Origin: Meridianimarinicoccus roseus
Lineage (GTDB): Bacteria; Pseudomonadota; Alphaproteobacteria; Rhodobacterales; Rhodobacteraceae
NCBI RefSeq assembly: GCF_003172915.1
Contig: NZ_QGKU01000041.1
Location: 1 to 46,946, forward strand
DNA length: 46,946 bases
Direction of reading: 5' to 3'
The notes under the pieces were generated by a model. It made no database searches. It saw nothing but the letters and a program-made list of their open reading frames with translations, and was not told the origin of the DNA. The translations under genes and the position numbers were made by a program. Position 1 is the first letter of the stretch; each line of letters begins with the position of its first letter. Below, piece after piece: positions 35,966-43,880 of the stretch.

Positions 35966-37428
35966 TAGCCAGTTTGAAGCGCGCGCGCAACGGCGCCCCG
36001 CCATCTCTTTAGATCCTCCTCGCGCCGGGCGTCGGGCATCCGCGGCGGGATCGCCAGGTCGTGCTGCACGAGTGCCGAAAGCGCATGCAGATCCGCCCAG
36101 AAGCCGACGGCCAGCCCGGCAAGATGCGCCGCCCCGAGCGCGGAGGCTTCGGCCTGCCTGCATGGAACGATCGGGTGTGCAATGTAGTCGGCCACCATCT
36201 GCATCAGGAACCGGTTCCGGCTCGGGCCGCCATCGACGGAAAGGCGGCCGATATGCCCTGCGGCTCCAGCCATGACAGTGAACACATCGGCGACCTGAAG
36301 CGCCATGCTTTCCGTGGCAGCGCGCGCCAAATGGGCCCGACCGGAGGCGAAGGAAAGCCCCGTCACGAGGCCACGCGCTTCCGAAACCCAATGCGGCGCC
36401 CCGAGCCCCACATGCGCCGGAACGAGCGATACGCCGCCGCTGTCCTCGACGCTCTCGGCGAGGGTCAGCAGCTCCTCCACGCTGTTCAGCCCCAAAAGCT
36501 CGGCCGTCCAGGGAAAGACCGATGCGCTTGTCAGGATGTTGCCCTCGAAGGCGAAGGTTGACACGCCGCCCAGCGACCAAGCGATCGTGGTCGTGATGCC
36601 CTTCGGCGGGGAGATGTAGTCGGCCACCGCGGTCATCACCGACGATCCGGTGCCGAAAGTCACCTTGCCGTCGCCCGGCGTGAAGGCACCGTGGCTGAAC
36701 AGTGCGGCATGGGAGTCGCCTATGGCCGACGCGATCGGAATTCCGTCAGGCATCACGCCGGTGTCACGGGTGGTGCCGAACACGTGGGCAGAGTCTCGCA
36801 CCGTGGGCAGCATTGCCCTGTCCACGCCGAACAACTCGCATAGTGCATCGTCCCAAGCCCCGTCCGCGAGGTTGAACAACTGCGTGCGAGCCGCATTCGA
36901 TCGGTCGGTTTCATGAAGCGCGCGCCCTGACAGGTTCCAGATCAGCCAGCTGTCCACGGTGCCGATACAGATGTCAGGGCTGCTTTGCGCGGCTTCGCGC
37001 AAAAGCCAGCCGATTTTCGTGGCCGGGAAGAGCGGATCGATAGGCAGGCCGGTCCGCGCGATCACGCCGGGTTCATGGCCTGCGCCGCGCAGCGCGGCGC
37101 ATTCGGGCGCGGTGCGTCGGCATTGCCACGTGATCACCGGTCCGAGAGGCGCGCCGGTTCTCCGGTCCCAGATCAGGATCGATTCGCGCTGGTTGGAGAT
37201 GCCCAGGGCAACGATTTCGGCGTCGGCAGCGTTTGATAGGCAGTCCTTGACGGCCGACCGGGTCGCGGACCAGATCTCGCAAGCATCCTGTTCGACCCAT
37301 CCTGCCTTGGGATGGCGGATCGGTACGGGCGACGACCCGCTGGCAAGCACCCGGCCGTCATGGCCGACAAGGATCGCCTTGCAGTTCGTGGTGCCTTCGT
37401 CGATGGCCAGAACGGCGCCGGTCCGCAT
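35965..37428 (-). CDS. FGGY-family carbohydrate kinase, glycerol-kinase-like
   Basis: The 487-residue kinase shows AIDEGTTNCKAILVGHDG at the N-terminus, GWVEQDACEIW near 43, LGISNQRESILIWDRRTG near 76, ITWQCRRT near 100, GDSHAALFSHGAF near 245 and SVDGGPSRNRFLMQMVADY near 405. These follow glycerol kinase most closely, but many ketose and polyol kinases share them. It probably phosphorylates the ketose formed by one of the SDR enzymes. It starts three bases after the transketolase stop, in the same operon. Confidence 0.88.
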   Translation of the reverse strand: MRTGAVLAIDEGTTNCKAILVGHDGRVLASGSSPVPIRHPKAGWVEQDACEIWSATRSAVKDCLSNAADAEIVALGISNQRESILIWDRRTGAPLGPVITWQCRRTAPECAALRGAGHEPGVIARTGLPIDPLFPATKIGWLLREAAQSSPDICIGTVDSWLIWNLSGRALHETDRSNAARTQLFNLADGAWDDALCELFGVDRAMLPTVRDSAHVFGTTRDTGVMPDGIPIASAIGDSHAALFSHGAFTPGDGKVTFGTGSSVMTAVADYISPPKGITTTIAWSLGGVSTFAFEGNILTSASVFPWTAELLGLNSVEELLTLAESVEDSGGVSLVPAHVGLGAPHWVSEARGLVTGLSFASGRAHLARAATESMALQVADVFTVMAGAAGHIGRLSVDGGPSRNRFLMQMVADYIAHPIVPCRQAEASALGAAHLAGLAVGFWADLHALSALVQHDLAIPPRMPDARREEDLKRWRGAVARALQTG

Positions 37429-37431
37429 AAG

Positions 37432-38391
37432 TCAGACCTTGCGGCCAAGCAGGGCGACGGCGCTGTCGGCGATCGCCTCGGGCGACATGCCGAAATCGTC
37501 GAGCAACTGGTTGGCTGAACCGGTATGCGCGAACACACCAGGCACGCCCAGCCGTGTCATCGGAACGGGGCAACTGTCCACCACGACCTCGGCAACGGCG
37601 CTGCCGAGGCCGCCGAAAATCGTGTGCTCCTCGCAGGTCAGGATGGCGCCCGTTTCCGAGGCGGCGGCCCGGATAGCGTCTGCGTCGATGGGTCGGACAC
37701 TGGCCATGTTCAGCACGCGCGCCGACACGCCCCGCGCAGCGAGCCGCGCTGCCGCAATAAGCGTCCGATGCGTCAGAACACCGTTCGCGATCAGCGTGAC
37801 ATCGCCGCCGTCGCGCAGCAGGTTCGCCTTTCCCAATTCGAAAACATGGCCTTCAGTGAACAGGTCGGGGACACCCACGCGACTTAACCGCAGGAAGCAA
37901 CCGCCGTCGTGCACGGCGGCCCAGGCCACCGCCGCCGCGGTCTCAAGGCGGTCGGCGGGTGCGATTACCGGCACATTGGGCAGAGCCCGGATCCAGGCAA
38001 AATCCTCGATCGAGTGGTGTGTCGCGCCAAGTTCGCCGTAGGCCATGCCAGAACTGATCCCGACCAGCTTCACATTGGTCTGCGAATAAGCGACGTCCGC
38101 CTTGATCTGCTCCAGAGCGCGCCCGGTCAGGAACGGCGCGGCAGCGCAAACGAAGGGAACCTTGCCACCATTGGCAAGGCCCGCCCCGACACCGACCATG
38201 TTCTGCTCGGCGATGCCGACATTGATCAGCCGGTCCGGAAAGCGGTCACGAAACCCTGTCAGCTTGGACGATCCGACAGAATCGTTGCAAACTGCGACGA
38301 TGTCGCGGTTCGCCGCTGCAAGCTCTTCCAGCATTCCCACGAAGGCATCGCGGCAGTCGTGCAGCCTGGCCGTTTCGAATGGCGCGTTCAT
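37432..38391 (-). CDS. transketolase, C-terminal (Pyr) subunit
   Basis: The 319-residue protein equals the pyrimidine-binding and C-terminal domains of transketolase: RLINVGIAEQNMVGVGAGLA with the cofactor-activating Glu62, GATHHSIEDFAWIRALPNV near 128 and a C-terminal transketolase domain (ILTCEEHTIFGGLGSAVAEV). ATG 38391 overlaps the N-terminal subunit stop as ATGA. The split form is common in sugar operons. It transfers a two-carbon unit from a ketose phosphate. Confidence 0.92.
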   Translation of the reverse strand: MNAPFETARLHDCRDAFVGMLEELAAANRDIVAVCNDSVGSSKLTGFRDRFPDRLINVGIAEQNMVGVGAGLANGGKVPFVCAAAPFLTGRALEQIKADVAYSQTNVKLVGISSGMAYGELGATHHSIEDFAWIRALPNVPVIAPADRLETAAAVAWAAVHDGGCFLRLSRVGVPDLFTEGHVFELGKANLLRDGGDVTLIANGVLTHRTLIAAARLAARGVSARVLNMASVRPIDADAIRAAASETGAILTCEEHTIFGGLGSAVAEVVVDSCPVPMTRLGVPGVFAHTGSANQLLDDFGMSPEAIADSAVALLGRKV

Positions 38392-39215
38392 TCCCCGGTC
38401 TCCATCAGTTCGGCCATCGCCTGCCGGTACTGACTTTCGTCCGGCACCTTGTGGTGCCACGCCACATTATCCGACATGAACGAGATACCGTGGCCCTTGT
38501 TGGTGTTGGCGACGACGCATTTCGGTTTTCCTGGCGTTCCGGTCGCCGTCGAAACGGCATGGCAGATCTGAGAATGGTCATGGCCGTCGATGTCTTCGAC
38601 ATGCCATCCGAAGGCCTCGAGCTTGGGCCTGAACGGGGCGAGATCGTTGGTTTCGGAAAGGCGCGCGCCCTGCTGAAGGCGGTTGTGATCGATGATGAGC
38701 GTCAGGTTGTCGAGACGGAATTGCGCGGCAGCCATGATCGCCTCCCAGTTGGACCCCTCCTGCATCTCGCCGTCGCCGACGATGACGAAAGTGCGCCATG
38801 ACCGATCATCAAGTTTGGCCGCCTTGGCCATACCGACCGCCACGGGAAGCCCATGCCCAAGCGGTCCCGTGTTGGTTTCAACACCGGGCAGATAGACCCG
38901 GTTGGGGTGCCCGTTCAGCCGCGACCTGTGCTTTAGGAAGGTCGAGATTTCGTCGCGGGGCAGAAAACCGCGCTCGGCCAGCACGACGTAGAGCGCAAGC
39001 GCCGTGTGCCCCTTGCTGAGCACCAGCCTGTCGCGTTCAGGATCAAGCGGCGCCGCGGGATCCACGGAAAGCTCGTTGAAGTAGAGGCAGGTCAGGATAT
39101 CGATCACCGACATTTCGCCGCCGACATGGCCTGCGCCTGCCTCGAATACAGCCTGAAGGTCTCGGCGGCGTATCCGGCTGGCGACGAAGCGGAGCTCCTG
39201 AGAATCCATTTTCAT
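38388..39215 (-). CDS. transketolase, N-terminal (TPP-binding) subunit
   Basis: The 275-residue protein equals the PP domain: AGHVGGEMSVIDILTCLYF near 28, LSKGHTALALY near 66, and the TPP motif from GDGEMQEGSNWE (147) to IIDHN (Asn178). A typical housekeeping transketolase is one chain of about 650 residues. It is the first gene of its transcript, divergent from the importer genes. ATG 39209 is an alternative start. Confidence 0.92.
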   Translation of the reverse strand: MKMDSQELRFVASRIRRRDLQAVFEAGAGHVGGEMSVIDILTCLYFNELSVDPAAPLDPERDRLVLSKGHTALALYVVLAERGFLPRDEISTFLKHRSRLNGHPNRVYLPGVETNTGPLGHGLPVAVGMAKAAKLDDRSWRTFVIVGDGEMQEGSNWEAIMAAAQFRLDNLTLIIDHNRLQQGARLSETNDLAPFRPKLEAFGWHVEDIDGHDHSQICHAVSTATGTPGKPKCVVANTNKGHGISFMSDNVAWHHKVPDESQYRQAMAELMETGE

Positions 39216-39249
39216 ACCTGCATAATTATTTGCCCCTCAAAAAACATCC

Positions 39250-39344
39250 ATTCACTCGATATGTCAAGTCGCCGTCGGCCCGCAAAAAGCTAGAAAGGCG
39301 GGGCACTCTCAGAATCCGGCGTGCTTGACAGGCTCAATTCACTC
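39250..39344. promoter_or_regulatory. divergent promoter region with two ATTCACTC sites
   Basis: The 184-base gap (39216-39399) between transketolase and importer 4 genes is unusually AT-rich for the window. ATTCACTC occurs at 39250-39257 and 39337-39344, sharing ATTCACT with the inverted repeat upstream of the SorC gene. These are candidate SorC sites controlling both directions. Confidence 0.45.
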
Positions 39345-39399
39345 AGATACGAATTTTACAACGGTATTGAATATTTATGCTAACAAGAAAACGGGAACT

Positions 39400-40380
39400 A
39401 TGTCGGATACAGCTGACTCACGTTTTGGCATCGGCGCCCTGCGGGAGGCCTTCTCGCTCACCGGTGCAACTGGACCTCTCATAGGTCTACTGCTGCTGTG
39501 CGCCTTTCTGTCCCTGGCCACCGACTCGTTCCTGTCGATCCGCAATTTCCTGAATATCCTCGATCAAATCACGGTTCTTGGTATTCTCGCAGTCGGCATG
39601 ACCTTCGTGATCCTGATCGGCGGCATCGATCTGTCGGTCGGATCGGTTCTTGCCCTGTCGATGATGGTCCTCGGCTTCCTGAACGTCGAGGCCGGGCTGC
39701 CTATGGGGCTGGCGATTTCAGGCGCGCTGCTGGCCTCCGGGCTGGCCGGGGCCTTGTCCGGGGTCATGATAACGGTTTTCGCCGTTCCGGCCTTCATCGC
39801 GACCCTTGCCATGATGTCCATCGCTCGGGGCTTGGCGAGCATGATCACCAACGGCTCGCAGATCATCGGCTTCCCGATCTGGTTCAACATGGGCGCGATC
39901 GTCCGGCATGGCGGCTTCCTGACGATGACCGTCGCGGTGATGCTGGCGGTCTTCATCGCTGCCTGGCTGTTCCAGCGCTACCGCAAAGAGGGGCGTGAGC
40001 TTTACGCGATCGGCGGCAACCCGGAAGTGGCGCGCCTTGCCGGCATCAACGTAAACCGCATGACCATCCTAGTCTACACCGCCTGCGCCGCGCTGTCGGG
40101 CCTGGGCGGGGTTCTGCTGGCCGCACGCCTCGACGCGGTACAACCGACCATCGGCATCGCCTACGAACTCGACGCGATCGCGGCCGTGGTCATCGGCGGC
40201 ACCAGCTTGTCGGGCGGCACCGGAGGGATCGTCGGCACCCTGATCGGTGTGCTGATCATCGGCGTGCTGCGCAACGGTCTCAATCTGCTGTCGGTGTCCC
40301 CGTTCCTGCAGGCGGTGATTATAGGCCTTGTCATCGTGCTGGCCGTCGCCGCCGAAACGTTCAAGCGCGCCCGAAGGTAA
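39400..40380 (+). CDS. RbsC-like sugar ABC transporter permease (importer 4)
   Basis: The 326-residue permease has LIGGIDLSVGSVLALS near residue 70 and VVIGGTSLSGGTGGIVGTLI near 265. ATG 39400 is chosen because the hydrophobic family region begins about 25 residues later; an in-frame ATG at 39325 would run through the promoter. Its gene comes before the binding-protein gene, which is unusual: RbsABC-type operons more often start with ATPase or binding protein. Confidence 0.9.
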   Translation: MSDTADSRFGIGALREAFSLTGATGPLIGLLLLCAFLSLATDSFLSIRNFLNILDQITVLGILAVGMTFVILIGGIDLSVGSVLALSMMVLGFLNVEAGLPMGLAISGALLASGLAGALSGVMITVFAVPAFIATLAMMSIARGLASMITNGSQIIGFPIWFNMGAIVRHGGFLTMTVAVMLAVFIAAWLFQRYRKEGRELYAIGGNPEVARLAGINVNRMTILVYTACAALSGLGGVLLAARLDAVQPTIGIAYELDAIAAVVIGGTSLSGGTGGIVGTLIGVLIIGVLRNGLNLLSVSPFLQAVIIGLVIVLAVAAETFKRARR

Positions 40381-40411
40381 GGGGCGGCATGAAATCCCAA
40401 CAAGAAACCGG

Positions 40412-40425
40412 CCCGGCAAACCGGG
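40412..40425 (+). promoter_or_regulatory. small stem-loop before the binding-protein gene
   Basis: A 5-bp stem (CCCGG / CCGGG) with a CAAA loop lies in the 94-base gap between permease and binding-protein genes, about 50 bases before AAGGAGGAGG. It may affect RNA processing, but it could be chance in GC-rich DNA. Confidence 0.3.
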
Positions 40426-40474
40426 TACAACCGATCCGGAAAAACAATGGATCACCCAAGGAGGAGGAAATTCA

Positions 40475-41425
40475 ATGAAATCCACGACACGCAAGGTGCT
40501 GGCAGTCGCCGCACTGACGGCGGCGGCCACCACCGCATCGGCTGACGATCATGTCGGCATCGGCATCGAGAAGATCGGCCTCGCCGTGCCCAACCTTCAG
40601 GCCGACTTCTTCAACCAGATCAAGCTGGGGGTCGAGAATTATGCCGCCTCTCTCGGGATCGAGGTGATCACCGTCGACGCCAAGGGGGATACCGCAACGC
40701 AGGTAAGCCAGGTCCAGGACCTGATCACTCAGGGCATCGACGCCTTCATCTACATCCCCGCCGGGGCCGCGGCTGCTGCCGTGCCCACGCGGCTCGCGCG
40801 CCAGGAAGGCATCCCGGTCATCAACGTGGACCGCGAACCCGAGGGAGAGCCCGGCGACACGGTGATCTACGGCGAGAATGTCATGTCCTCCTACGAAGTC
40901 TGTTCGTCGATCATCGAACGGGCCGGCGGCGAAGGCAAGATGGTGATAATCCATGGCCAGAAGGGCACGACCCCGGAGGTCCAGCGCTTCGAAGGCTGCA
41001 AGATGGCCATCGACGAAAACCCGGGCGTGGAACTGGTGGCCCAGCAGTGGACGCAGATGTGGTCACCCGATGAAGGCTTCTCCATCGGGCAGAACATGCT
41101 TCAGGCGCATCCCGACCTGAAGATGATCTTCGGGCAGGCAGACGGGATCGCAATGGGTGCCGCGAAGGCGGTACAGGCGGCTGGCCTCGACGATCAGATC
41201 GTCGTTGGCGGGTATGACGGCGACGTCGCCGCGCTGGAATCGCTGGCACGGTGCGACACGCCGTTCGTGGTAACCGCAACGCAAAGCACCCAAGCCATGG
41301 GCGTGCTTGCCGTCAACTCGGCCATCGCCGTTTCGAAGGGCGCCTCGGTACCCGCGCGGCAGATCCCGAACGCCGTGCTGACCGACTGCGAGAACGCCCA
41401 GCAGTTCGTCGAGAAGCATCCCTGA
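40475..41425 (+). CDS. periplasmic sugar-binding protein (importer 4)
   Basis: This 316-residue protein has a Sec signal peptide (KVLAVAALTAAATTASADDH) and a periplasmic-binding-protein type I fold of the RbsB type: VPNLQADFFNQIKLGVENYA, VQDLITQGIDAFIYIPAG and PVINVDREPEG. Four cysteines are present (EVCSS, EGCKM, ARCDT and TDCEN), so disulfides are possible. A very strong ribosome site (GGAGGAGG) precedes ATG 40475. It is the substrate receptor of the SorC cluster, with a polyol or ketose as the likely ligand. Confidence 0.91.
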   Translation: MKSTTRKVLAVAALTAAATTASADDHVGIGIEKIGLAVPNLQADFFNQIKLGVENYAASLGIEVITVDAKGDTATQVSQVQDLITQGIDAFIYIPAGAAAAAVPTRLARQEGIPVINVDREPEGEPGDTVIYGENVMSSYEVCSSIIERAGGEGKMVIIHGQKGTTPEVQRFEGCKMAIDENPGVELVAQQWTQMWSPDEGFSIGQNMLQAHPDLKMIFGQADGIAMGAAKAVQAAGLDDQIVVGGYDGDVAALESLARCDTPFVVTATQSTQAMGVLAVNSAIAVSKGASVPARQIPNAVLTDCENAQQFVEKHP

Positions 41426-41447
41426 TCCGTCCCGACACAGGTGCGCC

Positions 41448-42941
41448 ATGACCAAGCCGTCGTCCGGTCCGATCCTGACCCTGCGAAACATCTGCAAGTC
41501 CTATGGCCCGATCGAGGTCTTGCACGGGGTCGATCTGGATGTGCATGCCGGCGAGGTCGTGGCGCTTCTTGGCGAGAACGGGGCCGGAAAATCGACTCTC
41601 TCGAACATCATCTCGGGCGCCGTGCGCCCGAGTTCCGGCAAGATGACCTGGCAGGGCGCCCCCTATGCGCCCGCCAATCCCAAGGAGGCGATCACAGCGG
41701 GCGTCGGCATGATCCAGCAGGAATTGCTGCTGCTGCCGCAATTGTCGATCGCCGAGAACATGTTCGTCGGCCGCTACCCGTCGCGGGCGGGTCGGGTCGA
41801 TCGCGCCGAGATGCGCCGCCGCGCAAGGGAGGGCATGGCGCGGCTTGGTCTTGACCTGCCGCCGGGGCGCCTTGTCGCGGGTCTGTCGACGGCCAGCCAG
41901 CAGCTGATCGAGATCGCAAAGGCGCTCACCCACGATGCGAGGCTACTGATTCTGGACGAGCCGACCGCCGCGCTTGGCGGGGAGGAAACGCAGCTTCTGT
42001 TCCGCCAGATCGAACGCCTGAAAGCGGAAGGCGTCGGGATTGTCTACATTTCCCATCGGCTGGAAGAGATAAAGCAGATCGCCGACCGGATCGTGGTTTT
42101 GCGCGACGGGGAACGGGTAAGGGATTTCGATACGGCCGACATGCCTGTCAGGACCATAGTCGAGGCGATGGTGGGGCGCAGCATGGACCAGCTGTTCCCG
42201 CCGCTGTCCACCCCGTCAGACCGCATCGTTCTAGAAGTCAAAGGCCTGAAATCCCGCGCGGGGGCATTTTCGGGCGTGGATTTCGAGGTGCGCCGGGGCG
42301 AGATCTTTGGCATCTCGGGGCTGGTCGGGGCGGGCCGGACGGAGCTTGTCCGCGCGATCGCCGGCGCCGATCCGCTGGCCGAGGGCAGCGTGCTGCTGAA
42401 CGGGCAGGACGTGACCCCCCGCTCGCCGCGCGATGCGATGGACAGAGGCATCGTTCTTGTGCCCGAGGACCGCAAGCAGCAGGGCATCATCCTGGACCAC
42501 AGCATTGCCGAGAATATCGCCTACTCCAATCTCGACGCCGTTGCGCGTGGCGGATGGATCGCGGCGCGCAAGGTGCGCAGCTTTGCCGATGACAGCATCT
42601 TGCGGTTCGGCGTGAAAGGCCGCGGGCATCAAAAGGCCAACGAGATGTCGGGCGGCAACCAGCAGAAGGTTGTGATCGCGAAATGGCTGGCCCGCAACCC
42701 GTCGGTCGTGCTTCTGGACGAACCGACCCGAGGAATCGATGTGGGCGCCCGGTCCTCGATCTACGAAATCATCCACGCCCTTGCCGAGGCCGGCGTGGCG
42801 GTGATCGTCGTCAGTTCCGATCTTGAAGAGGTGCTGGGCGTGTCGAACCGCATACTCGTCATGGCGGCGGGGCGGCAGGCCGGCATCCTCGACCATAAAG
42901 AAGCGAACGACGTCTCCGTCATGGAATTGGCGACGGCGTGA
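41448..42941 (+). CDS. RbsA-like two-domain sugar ABC transporter ATPase (importer 4)
   Basis: The 497-residue protein has two ATPase domains: Walker [15 protein letters not shown] near residue 43, signature GLSTASQQLIEIAKAL and Walker [12 protein letters not shown] in the first, then GLVGAGRTELVRAIAG near 288 and [17 protein letters not shown] near 403 in the second. It completes importer 4. Confidence 0.93.
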   Translation: MTKPSSGPILTLRNICKSYGPIEVLHGVDLDVHAGEVVALLGENGAGKSTLSNIISGAVRPSSGKMTWQGAPYAPANPKEAITAGVGMIQQELLLLPQLSIAENMFVGRYPSRAGRVDRAEMRRRAREGMARLGLDLPPGRLVAGLSTASQQLIEIAKALTHDARLLILDEPTAALGGEETQLLFRQIERLKAEGVGIVYISHRLEEIKQIADRIVVLRDGERVRDFDTADMPVRTIVEAMVGRSMDQLFPPLSTPSDRIVLEVKGLKSRAGAFSGVDFEVRRGEIFGISGLVGAGRTELVRAIAGADPLAEGSVLLNGQDVTPRSPRDAMDRGIVLVPEDRKQQGIILDHSIAENIAYSNLDAVARGGWIAARKVRSFADDSILRFGVKGRGHQKANEMSGGNQQKVVIAKWLARNPSVVLLDEPTRGIDVGARSSIYEIIHALAEAGVAVIVVSSDLEEVLGVSNRILVMAAGRQAGILDHKEANDVSVMELATA

Positions 42942-42963
42942 ACTGACACCACGAGGGATTTCC

Positions 42964-43752
42964 ATGACACAAACGACGTTGAACGCACCCGCCCTTTTCG
43001 ATCTGTCCGGCCGCACGGCACTGGTTACCGGCGCGGGAAGCGGCATCGGCCAGCGCATAGCGGTTGGACTTGCACAATGCGGCGCCGACGTGGCCTGCCT
43101 CGACCGACGTACGGACGGCGGCCTTGCGGACACGGTTGAAATGATCGACGCCACCGGGCGCAGGGCCATCGCCGTCTCGGCCGATGTCACGGACCGCGCC
43201 GCGCTCGACGACGCCGTGGCGCAGGCCGAACGCACGTTCGGGGCCCTTGGCATCGCGGTCAACGCCGCCGGGATCGCCAATGCGAACCCGGCCGAGGAAA
43301 TGGGTGAGGAGCAGTATCAGACCCTCATGGACATCAACATGAAGGGCGTCTTCCTGTCCTGCCAGGCCGAGGCGAACGCGATGCTGCGGCACGGAAAGGG
43401 CTCCATCATCAACATCGCGTCCATGTCGGGCGTGATCGTCAATCGCGGTCTTTCGCAGGTGCACTACAACGCGTCGAAGGCTGGCGTGATTCACATGTCA
43501 AAATCCATGGCAATGGAATGGGTTGATCGCGGCGTGCGGGTGAATTCCATTTCTCCCGGCTACACCGCAACTCCCATGAACACGCGCCCCGAGATGGTCC
43601 ACCAGACCAGGGAATTCGAAAGCCAGACACCGATGCAACGCATGGCGAGCGTGGACGAAATGGTCGGCCCCGCCGTGTTTCTCGCCTCCGATGCCTCGTC
43701 CTACTGCACCGGGGTCGACCTGCTGGTCGATGGGGGCTTTTGCTGCTGGTGA
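42964..43752 (+). CDS. short-chain dehydrogenase, polyol/ketose type
   Basis: This 262-residue classical SDR has TGAGSGIG at 22-29, NAAG at 100-103, Ser153, Tyr168 (YNASK) and Lys172. The C-terminal LLVDGGFCCW is reminiscent of polyol (arabinitol, threitol, sorbitol) dehydrogenases. It is the last gene of the importer 4 transcript, so it probably oxidises the imported polyol before phosphorylation by the FGGY kinase. Confidence 0.88.
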   Translation: MTQTTLNAPALFDLSGRTALVTGAGSGIGQRIAVGLAQCGADVACLDRRTDGGLADTVEMIDATGRRAIAVSADVTDRAALDDAVAQAERTFGALGIAVNAAGIANANPAEEMGEEQYQTLMDINMKGVFLSCQAEANAMLRHGKGSIINIASMSGVIVNRGLSQVHYNASKAGVIHMSKSMAMEWVDRGVRVNSISPGYTATPMNTRPEMVHQTREFESQTPMQRMASVDEMVGPAVFLASDASSYCTGVDLLVDGGFCCW

Positions 43753-43817
43753 GCCGCAAACACGACGGCGCGTGAAGCCACCGCCGACGCCGCACCGCCA
43801 CCCCGTGCATAGATTCC

Positions 43818-43835
43818 GCGACCCCGTGGGGTCGC
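43818..43835 (+). terminator. hairpin after the importer 4 operon
   Basis: GCGACCC and GGGTCGC form a perfect 7-bp stem with loop CGTG, followed by CTTTC. It lies 65 bases after the SDR stop and before the NADH dehydrogenase gene. This fits a factor-independent terminator with a weak T tract. Confidence 0.5.
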
Positions 43836-43880
43836 CTTTCGCGCGCGATGCATTATGCTTTCGTCGCAGGGGGTGCGGTC

